Shown here: positions 1 through 6,841 of the stretch, piece after piece | How the letters are laid out: each line of letters begins with the position of its first letter | Position numbering within the stretch: position 1 is the first letter of the stretch | DNA from: Candidatus Kuenenbacteria bacterium | GTDB taxonomy: Bacteria > Patescibacteriota > Patescibacteriia > UBA2591 > PGYQ01 | Length of the DNA stretch: 12,688 bases | Reading direction: 5' to 3' | Assembly: GCA_016209005.1 (NCBI GenBank) | Contig: JACQWZ010000043.1 | Span: forward strand, 1 to 12,688 | The notes under the pieces: generated by a model | The model's database searches: none | What the model saw: only the letters and a program-made list of their open reading frames with translations | Told to the model about the DNA's origin: nothing | Program-made: the position numbers and the translations under genes

Positions 1-1168
1 AAATGTTACTCATAACAGATTAGAAAAAGATTTTTCTGTTTTGATAAAAGATTGTTTGAAATATTTAAACCGGAATAAATTTAATTCTATAAAATTTGAA
101 AATTTATTTTAGGGAAATTTAAAACAAAACCAGTATACAACAATTTATACAAGTAAAAGGCAAAAGGATTATGAAAAAGAACCGCTTAATTTGTTTTCTT
201 ATTATTTAAAAAGACATCGCGAAAAAACGAGGTTGTCGCCTTTATTTACAGAGATCTTTTTAGAGGAAGCTAAAAAGTATAATTTGAAAAAATTTGTTGA
301 TGTTAAGGCGAGAAAGATTGATTTAAAAATCATTTCTGATTATAAAGCGGAAGATATAGATGTTTTAATAGGCGCAAAAATTGTTGGCGATAAGCCGATT
401 AAAATGAGCGGTTTTGATTTGCAGAAAATATTTGATTTTTGGGTTAGAAATAATTTAACGCCATTCTATCCGGAAGATAGATCAGTTAAAAGAGTAGAGG
501 AATCAATTTATAAATTTTTTGAAAAAGATTGGGAAAAAATTGCGGATAAATGGGAAGAAATTGTTCAGATGGTTTTGAGCAATAAAAATGAAATACACTT
601 CAAAAATGTTTTAAACAGAGCGAAAATAAAATATCAGGCAGAAGCAGAAAAAAAAGAAAGAGAATTATTGCCGGTGGAAAATTGGAATATACCAGAGTCA
701 TTAACTTTTGGGGAAGACGCAACCAAAGAAGATGTTAAAAAATCCATAACACAGCCGTTTTATAAAGTTGGCGAATGGAAAACAGAAGCGGCTTTTATTG
801 AATTTTTAGAAAAATTCGAGAATATTGATTGGTGGTTTAAAAATGGTGATAGAGACGCGACATTTTTTGCCGTGCCGTACAAAAATGGAGAACAAAAACC
901 TTTTTATGTTGATTTTATTGTTAAATTTAAAGATGGGAGAATTGGTTTATTTGATCCGCACGGAACATTTTTAAGTGATTTTGAACCAAAGTCAGATGGG
1001 TTACGAAATTATATTCAAAGTGAAAACAAAAAAGGCAAAAATTTATTTGGCGGAATAGTTGCTAACACGGATGAAAGAAACTGCAACGGAAGATGGGTTT
1101 ATTTTACAGAGCATAGCGAAAAATTTAAAAAAGGTGAATTTAAAAATTGGATAGACTTGAAATTGTAA
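1..1168 (+). pseudogene. C-terminal part of a type III restriction (Res)-like protein, broken by an in-frame TAG
   Basis: The long open part encodes 325 residues from a TTG at 191. Its last third resembles the C-terminal nuclease region of type III restriction Res subunits: a TEA segment (E199), then FYVDFIVKFKDG (D241) and IGLFDPHG (D255-P-H257), followed by K267 and an LRNYI helix, in the order of a PD-(D/E)xK fold. The usual lysine after the acidic residue appears as histidine. The same frame is open from base 2 to 109, stops at TAG (110-112), and is open again from 113. No ATG or GTG follows the TAG before residue 72, so the downstream part lacks a good start. The helicase domains expected upstream lie outside the window. 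I read this as a gene broken by a nonsense mutation. A separate downstream gene with a weak start is the alternative. Family call fairly sure, broken state likely. Confidence 0.6.
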
Positions 1169-1186
1169 TTTTTAATTAAAAAACCT

Positions 1187-1312
1187 ATGACCAAAAAACA
1201 TTTTACCCCTCACATTTTTAATAAATGTGAGGGGTTTACAACCGAAGAAGCTAAAAAGAAGCAGAAGAAAATTAATAAAATTTTAGAGAAGTTTATGGAG
1301 GATAAACTTTAA
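1187..1312 (+). CDS. small hypothetical protein, 41 residues, overlapping a hairpin repeat
   Basis: An ATG-to-TAA frame of 41 codons lies between the Res-like remnant and the subtilase. The first half is encoded by the perfect hairpin at 1205-1235 (residues FTPHIFNKCEGF region). The second half is a lysine- and glutamate-rich, helix-forming stretch ending in MEDKL. I recognise no family. The protein-like amphipathic tail suggests a real short gene, or the end of an older gene into which the hairpin was inserted. No clear ribosome binding site precedes the ATG. It ends 20 bp before the subtilase ATG and could be cotranscribed with it. Confidence 0.35.
   Translation: MTKKHFTPHIFNKCEGFTTEEAKKKQKKINKILEKFMEDKL
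1205..1235. repeat. CCCTCAC/GTGAGGG hairpin, copy 1
   Basis: Perfect 13-bp stem (arm ACCCCTCACATTT) with a 5-nt loop. It is one of four copies in the window of a hairpin whose arms start ACCCCTCAC or ATCCCTCAC. It follows the Res-like remnant by 36 bp and would be a terminator by position, but it also lies inside a 41-codon open frame. No T-run directly follows the stem. Confidence 0.75.
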
Positions 1313-1332
1313 AAAATAAGAAAGTGTATTTT

Positions 1333-3249
1333 ATGAAACATAAATTTTTATTTACAATTTTTATCATTATTTTCTTTTTTAGTTTTTTATTTCCGGCAAT
1401 AGCTTTAGTTCCAAACGATCCAGATTATTCAAAGCAATGGTATTTGTCGGCAATTAAAGCTAATCAAGCATGGGATATTACCACTGGTTCTCCAGAAATT
1501 ATTGTCGCTGTTCTTGATGGCGGGGTTGATATTGATCATCCGGATTTAATTAAGAATATTTGGACTAATCAAAATGAAATAGCGGGAAATGGAATTGACG
1601 ACGATAACAATGGTTATACAGATGACATCAATGGTTGGGATTTTATTGAAAATTCAAATAATCCAAATCCCAAAATTATTCCAAATTATACAAAAGTAGC
1701 AATTAATCATGGAACAATAATAGCTGGAATAATAGCCGCGGAAGGAAATAATAATCAAGGCATCAGTGGCATAAGTTTTAAAACAAAAATTATGCCTTTG
1801 CGAATTTTAAATGAACAGGGAAAAGGAAATGGAAATAATTTTATTAAAGCAATTGATTACGCTATTAAAAACGGGGCGTATATTTTAAATTTAAGTTTCA
1901 CTGGAAATGAAGAAGATAAAGAATTATTAAAAGCGATTGAACGCGCCTGGAAAGCTGGAGTAATTATTGTTGCCGCGGCCGGAAATGAAAATTCAGAAAA
2001 TAATGGAACTGATTTAGACAAAACGCCTAGATATCCTATTTGTTCTGATGAACAAGAAAATATGATTATTGGCGTAGCGGCTGTTGATAATAAAGATCAA
2101 AAAACAAAATTTTCTAGTTTTGGAAAATGTATAGACATTTCCGCGCCAGGAATTAGTTTTTATGGCGCCCAAGTTTATAATTCCGAAGAAATAGATTTTA
2201 AAGAATATTATGGCGGATATTATTCTGGAACTTCAATTGCCACTCCTCAAATTGCTGCTGCCACAGCTTTAATTTGGGGACAATTTCCTAATTTAACAAA
2301 CAAAGAAGTTCAAAATTTTATTTTAAATGGAGCTGATAAAATTGATGAACAAAATTTGGAGTATAAAAATAAATTAGGCACCGGAAGATTAAATGTTTAT
2401 CAATCTTTAAAATTAGCTCAAGATTCTTTAAAATTAGCCCAAAATTCCGAAGAGATTTTAAATTCTAAAAAAATTATCGCCACATCTTATAAAGATAATA
2501 AAACTTATTTGAAAATTTTTAATATTGATTCTAATTTAAATTATCAACAAATTATTTATAATCAACATTTTCAAGGCGGTGTCAATGTGGCAACAGGCGA
2601 CATTGATGGCGATGGAAAAAATGAAATTATTACTGGACAAAAAATAGGCGAGCCTTTGGTAAAAGTTTTTGATAAAGATGTAAATTTTAAATATCAAATT
2701 ATAGCTTATGATTCAAATTCTAAAGGCGGAGTTAGCGTGGCAATTGGCGATTTAGATGGCGATGGAAAAAATGAAATTATTACTGGACAAAAAATAGGCG
2801 AGCCTTTGGTAAAAGTTTTTGATAAAGATGGAAATTTAAAATATCAAGTTATGGCTTATGATCCAAATTTCAAAGGTGGCGTTAATGTGACAACAGGCGA
2901 CATTGATGGCGACGGAAAAGACGAATTAATAGTTGGCGTTGCTGGACAAAAAAATCCTTATGTTAGAGTTTATAAAATAGTAGAAAATTCTTTGTACTTA
3001 AAATTTCAAATAATGGCTTATGATCCAAATTTCAAAGGTGGCGTTAATGTGACAACAGGCGACATTGATGGCGATGGAAAAAATGAATTAATCACTAGTC
3101 AAGGAGAAATGGGAGAATCAATCATAAAAATTTTTGATGAAAAAGCGAATTTAAAAAAAGAATTCAAATCTTTTGATCCAGAGTTTCAAAATGGAGTCAG
3201 TCTGGCGATGATGTCATTTTTTAAAAAGAAAAGAGACAAGGAGTTGTAA
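1333..3249 (+). CDS. secreted subtilisin-family (S8) serine protease with C-terminal FG-GAP/VCBS repeats
   Basis: This is a 638-residue protein from the ATG at 1333. A GTG nine bases earlier is possible, but MKHK followed by a hydrophobic run gives a clean signal peptide, probably cut after PAIA (residue 24). The mature chain starts directly with the catalytic domain, with no I9-type propeptide visible. The triad is D62 (VAVLDGG), H126 (NHGTIIAG) and S301 (SGTSIATP), with oxyanion N218 (AAAGNEN). All are present, so the protease should be active. From about residue 390 come four FG-GAP-type units with calcium-loop motifs D-x-D-G-D-G at 423, 473, 523 and 577, which would form part of a beta-propeller. 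There is no sortase signal or C-terminal membrane anchor. The product is likely an exported or surface-attached protease that digests extracellular or host proteins. Confident about family, substrate unknown. Confidence 0.93.
   Translation: MKHKFLFTIFIIIFFFSFLFPAIALVPNDPDYSKQWYLSAIKANQAWDITTGSPEIIVAVLDGGVDIDHPDLIKNIWTNQNEIAGNGIDDDNNGYTDDINGWDFIENSNNPNPKIIPNYTKVAINHGTIIAGIIAAEGNNNQGISGISFKTKIMPLRILNEQGKGNGNNFIKAIDYAIKNGAYILNLSFTGNEEDKELLKAIERAWKAGVIIVAAAGNENSENNGTDLDKTPRYPICSDEQENMIIGVAAVDNKDQKTKFSSFGKCIDISAPGISFYGAQVYNSEEIDFKEYYGGYYSGTSIATPQIAAATALIWGQFPNLTNKEVQNFILNGADKIDEQNLEYKNKLGTGRLNVYQSLKLAQDSLKLAQNSEEILNSKKIIATSYKDNKTYLKIFNIDSNLNYQQIIYNQHFQGGVNVATGDIDGDGKNEIITGQKIGEPLVKVFDKDVNFKYQIIAYDSNSKGGVSVAIGDLDGDGKNEIITGQKIGEPLVKVFDKDGNLKYQVMAYDPNFKGGVNVTTGDIDGDGKDELIVGVAGQKNPYVRVYKIVENSLYLKFQIMAYDPNFKGGVNVTTGDIDGDGKNELITSQGEMGESIIKIFDEKANLKKEFKSFDPEFQNGVSLAMMSFFKKKRDKEL
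2605..3074 (+). repeat. internal DNA repeats encoding the FG-GAP units
   Basis: Bases 2605-2680 are identical to 2755-2830 (76 bp, offset 150 bp or 50 codons). Bases 2851-2912 are identical to 3013-3074 (62 bp, offset 162 bp or 54 codons). Exact identity including third positions shows recent duplication or gene conversion within the propeller region. Confidence 0.9.
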
Positions 3250-3308
3250 TTGATAAATTTTTTTTATCGTTTTCGGCGATTTGGGGAGGCGAAATTTTTT
3301 TTATTTTC

Positions 3309-3317
3309 TGATATAAT
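3309..3317 (+). promoter_or_regulatory. extended -10 promoter giving a leaderless methyltransferase mRNA
   Basis: The sequence TGATATAAT matches the extended -10 motif TGnTATAAT exactly. No good -35 hexamer lies 16-18 bp upstream, as is common for extended -10 promoters. A start about 7 nt after the -10 falls on or next to the A of the ATG at 3324, so the message would have no leader. The start site is inferred. Confidence 0.6.
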
Positions 3318-3323
3318 GAAAAT

Positions 3324-4118
3324 ATGAAAACTAAACCATACTACAAATATAGCGATTTTTCTTTATTTCACGGAAATAGTCTTGATATATTAGCTGAAAT
3401 TCCAGAAAATTCGGTTGATATGATTTTTGCGGATCCGCCCTATTTACTTTCAAACGGTGGCTTTACTTGTTATGCGGGTCAAATGGTTAGCGTAAATAAA
3501 GGTCAATGGGATGTCAGCAATGGATTAAAAAAAGATTTTGAGTTTCATCTTACTTGGATTGAAGCTTGCAAAAGAGTTTTAAAACCAGGCGGCACAATTT
3601 GGATTAGCGGAACTTACCACTCAATTTATCAATGTGGTTTTGCATTACAGGTTGCTAAATTTCACATTCTTAATGATATTGCGTGGTTAAAACCAAACGC
3701 TTCGCCGAATTTATCTTGTCGATTTTTTACTGCTAGTCATGAAACTTTAATTTGGGCGCGCAAAGATAAAAATAGCAAGCATAAATTTAATTATAGGGCG
3801 ATGAAAGATGGAAATTGGCCGGAAGATTTTATTAAAAAACCAGGATTACAAATGAGAAGCGTTTGGGCAATTTATCCGCCAAGAAATGGCGAAAAAAAAT
3901 TCGGCAAACATCCTACACAAAAACCGATTGATTTATTAACTAGAATAATCTTAGCCAGTACGGACAAAGGTGATTTAATTATTGATCCGTTTACGGGCTC
4001 GTCCACGACAGGACTTGTCGCTTTTTTAAATGATCGCAAATTCATCGGCATTGATTTAGAAAAACAATATTTAAACTTATCAATAAAAAGATTAAAAAAT
4101 TTAGAAAAATCAAAATAA
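3324..4118 (+). CDS. DpnA-like site-specific DNA adenine-N6 methyltransferase (beta class)
   Basis: This is a 264-residue protein with a beta-class order of motifs: DPPY (37-40) near the N-terminus and DPFTGSSTTG (221-230, the AdoMet-binding motif) near the C-terminus, preceded by KHPTQKP (195-201). The stretch ADPPYLLSNGG followed by QMVSVNKGQWD, and NLSCRFFTASHETLIWARK, closely follow DpnA (the second methylase of the DpnII system), which modifies adenine in GATC. GATC is therefore the leading guess for the target, though beta-class enzymes also recognise GANTC and other sites. All motifs are intact. It lies 4 bp upstream of a MutH-family nuclease, its probable restriction partner. Transcription likely starts at an extended -10 directly before the ATG, with no ribosome binding site. 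Methyltransferase certain, target inferred. Confidence 0.93.
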   Translation: MKTKPYYKYSDFSLFHGNSLDILAEIPENSVDMIFADPPYLLSNGGFTCYAGQMVSVNKGQWDVSNGLKKDFEFHLTWIEACKRVLKPGGTIWISGTYHSIYQCGFALQVAKFHILNDIAWLKPNASPNLSCRFFTASHETLIWARKDKNSKHKFNYRAMKDGNWPEDFIKKPGLQMRSVWAIYPPRNGEKKFGKHPTQKPIDLLTRIILASTDKGDLIIDPFTGSSTTGLVAFLNDRKFIGIDLEKQYLNLSIKRLKNLEKSK

Positions 4119-4122
4119 CCTT

Positions 4123-4767
4123 ATGAAAATTATTACACGCTCAGTCGCAATAAATAATCTCAAAAAATATATCGGCAAAAATTTAAGAGAACTTGCGTTG
4201 AAAAATAAAATTACGACTTATGAAACTGGCAAACAGAATAAAGGTTGGAAAGGTTTAATTTTGGAAAGATTGGCAGGATTGGAAACTAATATTTCCAAAG
4301 CTCCGAATGGTTTATCATGGGAATTAAAATCAGTCAGCTTTTATGAAGTCAAAGGCAAGTTAATTCCAAAAGAAACAATGGCAATTACGATGATTAATCC
4401 AAAAGAGCTAAAAGAAACAGAATTTTTTGATAGCCATTGTTGGAATAAATTAAAAGCGATTATTTTTTGTGCCGTAAAATGGCACGGAAAAAATTCAAAC
4501 GACGGACAGTTGATTAAAGTCGTTAGTTTGGATTTTAGCGAAAATGACGATCTAATTAAAGAAATAAAAACCGACTACGATTTTATTAGAAATAAACTTA
4601 TCAAAAAAGGTTTTAGCGCTTTGACTGGCAAAGACGGAAAATGGATACAAGCGAGGACAAAAGGAACTGGAGGAATAAACCCCAAAACAGAAAAACGTCG
4701 ACCAATCACTCGCGCATTTTATGCACGAACAATTTTAGTTAAAAAGATATTTGAACTATCAAAATAA
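4123..4767 (+). CDS. MutH/Sau3AI-family restriction endonuclease
   Basis: This is a 214-residue, single-domain protein. GWKGLILERLAG (41-52) matches the MutH segment GWVGMLLEIWLG, giving E48 as the first catalytic acid. WELK (66-69) matches the MutH ELK with E67 and K69. CWNKLKAIIF (106-115), GKWIQARTKG (172-181) and RAFYARTILVKKIF (197-210) match later MutH segments in order. The metal-binding Asp found seven residues before the ELK glutamate in E. coli MutH has no counterpart; the nearest polar residue is N62. Size is that of monomeric MutH (229 residues), about half of Sau3AI. No mutS or mutL is in the window, and the methyltransferase lies 4 bp upstream, so the role is restriction, not mismatch repair. 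With a DpnA-like partner the site is probably GATC. Family confident, specificity inferred. Confidence 0.85.
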   Translation: MKIITRSVAINNLKKYIGKNLRELALKNKITTYETGKQNKGWKGLILERLAGLETNISKAPNGLSWELKSVSFYEVKGKLIPKETMAITMINPKELKETEFFDSHCWNKLKAIIFCAVKWHGKNSNDGQLIKVVSLDFSENDDLIKEIKTDYDFIRNKLIKKGFSALTGKDGKWIQARTKGTGGINPKTEKRRPITRAFYARTILVKKIFELSK

Positions 4768-4818
4768 GATGTCATTCGCAATGAATTGAAAATTATTTTA
4801 ATTTTTCTAACTGCTAAA

Positions 4819-4836
4819 ATCCACCAGCTGGCGGAT
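4819..4836. repeat. short palindrome around CCAGCTGG
   Basis: An 18-bp imperfect palindrome (ATCCACCAGCTGGCGGAT, one mismatched pair) sits 20 bp before the epimerase start in an 88-bp gap. It could be a small interspersed repeat or an operator. A TATAAT (4847-4852) lies only 3 bp before the ATG, too close to be a normal -10 for that start. Confidence 0.45.
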
Positions 4837-4855
4837 ATAAGCTCATTATAATTTT

Positions 4856-5950
4856 ATGCATAAAGAAATTTTAAAAAAAAATATTTTAATAACTGGCGGG
4901 GCTGGATTTATTGGCTCGCATCTTTGTGAAGAATTATTAAAATTAGAGGACGTTAATATTATTTGTTTAGATAATTTTTTAACTGGTCTTGAACTAAACA
5001 TAGATCATCTTTTGCAACTTCCTAATTTTGAATTTATTAAACATGACATCAATGAACCTATAAATTTAGAAATATTTTTAAGTTTAAAAAAATTTAAAAT
5101 AGAATTAAGAGGATTGCAAGAAATTTATAATTTAGCTTGCCCGGCATCGCCAAAAGAATATCACAAACATTCAATTGAAACTTTATTAGCTAATTCTTTA
5201 GGAATGAAAAATGTTTTAGATTTAGCCATTAAATATAAAGCCAAATTATTGCATTGTTCTAGCGCGGCTATTTACGGAGCGCCAGTTGATTTTTTGCATT
5301 GTTTTAAAGAAGAAGAAAAAGGACACGTTGATCCAGTTGGATTAAAAAGTTGCAATAATGAAGGAAAAAGATTTGCCGAAGCCATGGTTGCTAATTATCG
5401 GCGCGAATTTCCTTTTATGCCAAATGAAGAAAAAATTAAAAAAACTCCGGAAGTTTTTGAACAAATGGCGCAAACAGAAAATTTGCAAGAAATTATCCCA
5501 TGGGCTAAAATTGTCCGAATTTTTAATACCTATGGACCAAGAATGAAATTAGACGATGGAAGAATTATTCCAGATTTAATTAAACAAGCTATTTTAAATG
5601 AACCTTTAGAGATTTATCATAAACAAAAAGAGGTGACTTCTTTTTGTTATGTGGAAGATTTAGTTATCGGATTAATTAAAGTAATGAATTCAAAAATAGA
5701 AGGGCCAATTAATTTAGGCGATTCTAAGGCTTGGGAAATTGAGGAAATTGCCAAAATGATTATTGATATAACCAAAAGTTCTTCAAAAATAATTTATAAA
5801 GAACGTCCAGATTATATAACTAGAATTGGTCTGCCCAATATTGATAAAGCAAAAAAAGAATTAGAGTGGTTTCCGGTGATTTCTTTAGTTGATGGATTAA
5901 TCAAAACAATTGAAGCAATGCGCGCCAGTCAAATTTTAAAAGCATTCTAA
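4856..5950 (+). CDS. UDP-glucuronate decarboxylase-like extended SDR protein lacking the catalytic tyrosine
   Basis: This is a 364-residue protein with the NAD-binding GGAGFIG (14-20) and family motifs of UDP-glucuronate decarboxylase (UDP-xylose synthase): NLACPASPKEY (92-102), RIFNTYGPRM (221-230), DDGRIIPDLI and SFCYVEDLV (262-270). Active-site positions differ. The family SCYDEGKR, holding the Tyr of YxxxK, is SCNNEGKR (N167, K171 kept). The family STSEVYG is SSAAIYG, losing the acid. The loop usually GDGxQTRSF reads HKQKEVTSF. About 30 extra residues (184-216) sit before the KIVRIFNTYG strand. The fold and cofactor site look intact while chemistry looks impaired, so it may be a repurposed paralogue, for example a sugar-nucleotide-binding or structural protein. 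No other sugar-nucleotide genes are adjacent. Family confident, catalytic loss seen directly, function unknown. Confidence 0.85.
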   Translation: MHKEILKKNILITGGAGFIGSHLCEELLKLEDVNIICLDNFLTGLELNIDHLLQLPNFEFIKHDINEPINLEIFLSLKKFKIELRGLQEIYNLACPASPKEYHKHSIETLLANSLGMKNVLDLAIKYKAKLLHCSSAAIYGAPVDFLHCFKEEEKGHVDPVGLKSCNNEGKRFAEAMVANYRREFPFMPNEEKIKKTPEVFEQMAQTENLQEIIPWAKIVRIFNTYGPRMKLDDGRIIPDLIKQAILNEPLEIYHKQKEVTSFCYVEDLVIGLIKVMNSKIEGPINLGDSKAWEIEEIAKMIIDITKSSSKIIYKERPDYITRIGLPNIDKAKKELEWFPVISLVDGLIKTIEAMRASQILKAF

Positions 5951-6125
5951 CTTTGAATTACAAAATTCAAAGTAAATTCTAAATTCTAAGCGCCAAATCC
6001 TAAACAAATCCAAAATTCAAATGATTAAAATTCAAAAATAATCAAAATTTAATTGTTTTGAGATTTGAATTTTGTATTTTGATATTATTTAGGATTTAGG
6101 ATTTTGAAATTAGGATTTGTAAAAT
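5951..6125. repeat. imperfect AT-rich palindrome after the epimerase
   Basis: The left half is made of words such as AAATCC and AAAATTCAAA; the right half carries their complements (GGATTT, TTTGAATTTT), for example AAATCC at 5994 against GGATTT near 6092. The whole stretch would fold into a long interrupted hairpin. It may end transcription of the epimerase, but there is no classic stem plus T-run. The same style recurs at 6526-6648, around 6841-7330 and at 9809-9996. Confidence 0.55.
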
Positions 6126-6149
6126 TTTTTTCTTAAAAAATTTTTACCT

Positions 6150-6299
6150 ATGTATCAAAATCTTCATTATCATACCAAAATTTCAGATGGGCAATTTAAT
6201 TATCAACAAATACTAGATCTTTGTCAGAAGTATAATATTTCTATTGTTGCCTTTACAGATCATGATGCTTTGCCAGATAAAAAAGCGATGAAAATATAA
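6150..6299 (+). pseudogene. N-terminal stub of a PHP-domain protein
   Basis: An ATG frame of 49 codons ends in TAA. It reads HYHTKISDG (6-14) and VAFTDHDALPD (33-43), which are the first two metal-binding motifs of the PHP phosphoesterase domain (HxH near the N-terminus, then a TDHD segment). A full PHP domain needs some 200 or more residues with further His and Asp ligands, none of which follow. The frame stops about 27 bp before an interspersed repeat (6326-6376), so insertion or deletion at the repeat probably removed the rest. Family clear, inactive state nearly certain. Confidence 0.8.
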
Positions 6300-6325
6300 C
6301 TACTCACAATCGTTTTTATAAAAAT

Positions 6326-6376
6326 CGTTCGCCTTTGTCATTCCGACTGAAGAGAGTGAGTCTGCGAACGAACGAA
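6326..6376. repeat. interspersed repeat, short copy (42-bp core shared with the end of ruvA)
   Basis: Bases 6335-6376 match 7987-8028 at 41 of 42 positions (core TTGTCATTCCGAC then GAAGAGAGTGAGTCTGCGAA). CGTTCGC (6326-6332) pairs with GCGAACG (6364-6370) to form a hairpin around the core. It follows the truncated PHP gene. In the 454-bp gene-free stretch 6300-6753 this and the palindrome at 6526-6648 are the only structures I see; the rest is plain AT-rich sequence. Confidence 0.8.
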
Positions 6377-6525
6377 TTTGTAATGTTGCGATTGACATTT
6401 TGTTTAAATTTTGTTTTAATAAATCATTAATAACAAATGATAAAAATGTAAAATGTAAGAATTAAAAATGATAGTTAAAAATTCAAAATTCAAAATTACA
6501 AATCACAAATAAATTTTAATAATAA

Positions 6526-6648
6526 AACCAAATACCAAATACCAAAAACCAAATATCAAAACCACAAACCAAAATTCAAAAACAAAAGATAAAAAGGTTT
6601 AAAGGTTTTTAATCTGTAATTTTGGTTTTTGGTATTTGGTTTTTGATT
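6526..6648. repeat. AT-rich palindrome upstream of the tRNA
   Basis: The left arm holds tandem-like words ACCAAAT and ACCAAAAACC (6526-6575). The right arm holds the complements TTTTGGTTTTTGGTATTTGG (6620-6639). The loop between is about 40 bp. Arms are imperfect and could pair in several registers because of the internal word repeats. Confidence 0.6.
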
Positions 6649-6753
6649 TATTTTAATTTGGTGCTTTAAATTTTGGATTTATGTTATTTTGTTTGAAAAT
6701 TAAATCATTGAAAATTGATTAAAAATTAAAAATTAAAAATTATTTTTATACGT

Positions 6754-6828
6754 AGCGGGGTAGAGCAGTGGCAGCTCGTTGGGCTCATAATCCAAAGGTC
6801 GCAGGTTCGAATCCTGCCCCCGCAACCA
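6754..6828 (+). tRNA. initiator tRNA-fMet (anticodon CAT)
   Basis: The cloverleaf is complete over 75 nt with an encoded CCA. Acceptor strands are AGCGGGG and CCCCGCA, D stem GAGC/GCTC, anticodon stem TTGGG/TCCAA with loop CTCATAA (anticodon 6786-6788), variable AGGTC, T stem GCAGG/CCTGC with loop TTCGAAT. Initiator marks are present: position 1 cannot pair with A72, the D-stem pair is A11-U24, and three Gs occupy 29-31. Much of the sequence matches E. coli tRNA-fMet. Odd points are A at position 1 where bacterial initiators usually have C, and a G31-U39 wobble where a G-C pair is usual. The anticodon stem is otherwise normal. Confidence 0.95.
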
Positions 6829-6841
6829 ATTTTGATTTTTA

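Noticed and set aside
110..112. TAG read through as a sense codon in this genome
   Set aside because: TAG is the normal stop of the four-helix-bundle, Mur ligase and trmD genes here, so recoding is unlikely.
3324..4767. Mismatch repair role for the MutH-like gene
   Set aside because: No mutS or mutL nearby, and tight coupling to a DNA methyltransferase favours restriction.
4847..4852. TATAAT directly before the epimerase ATG as its promoter
   Set aside because: Only 3 bp separate it from the ATG, so transcription would start inside the coding region; no in-frame start follows soon after.
5358..5546. 62-codon frame inside the epimerase
   Set aside because: Shadow frame in a well-supported gene.
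6481..6720. CRISPR-like array suggested by repeated CCAAAT words
   Set aside because: Units are short, irregular and self-complementary, with no spacers of even length and no cas genes.
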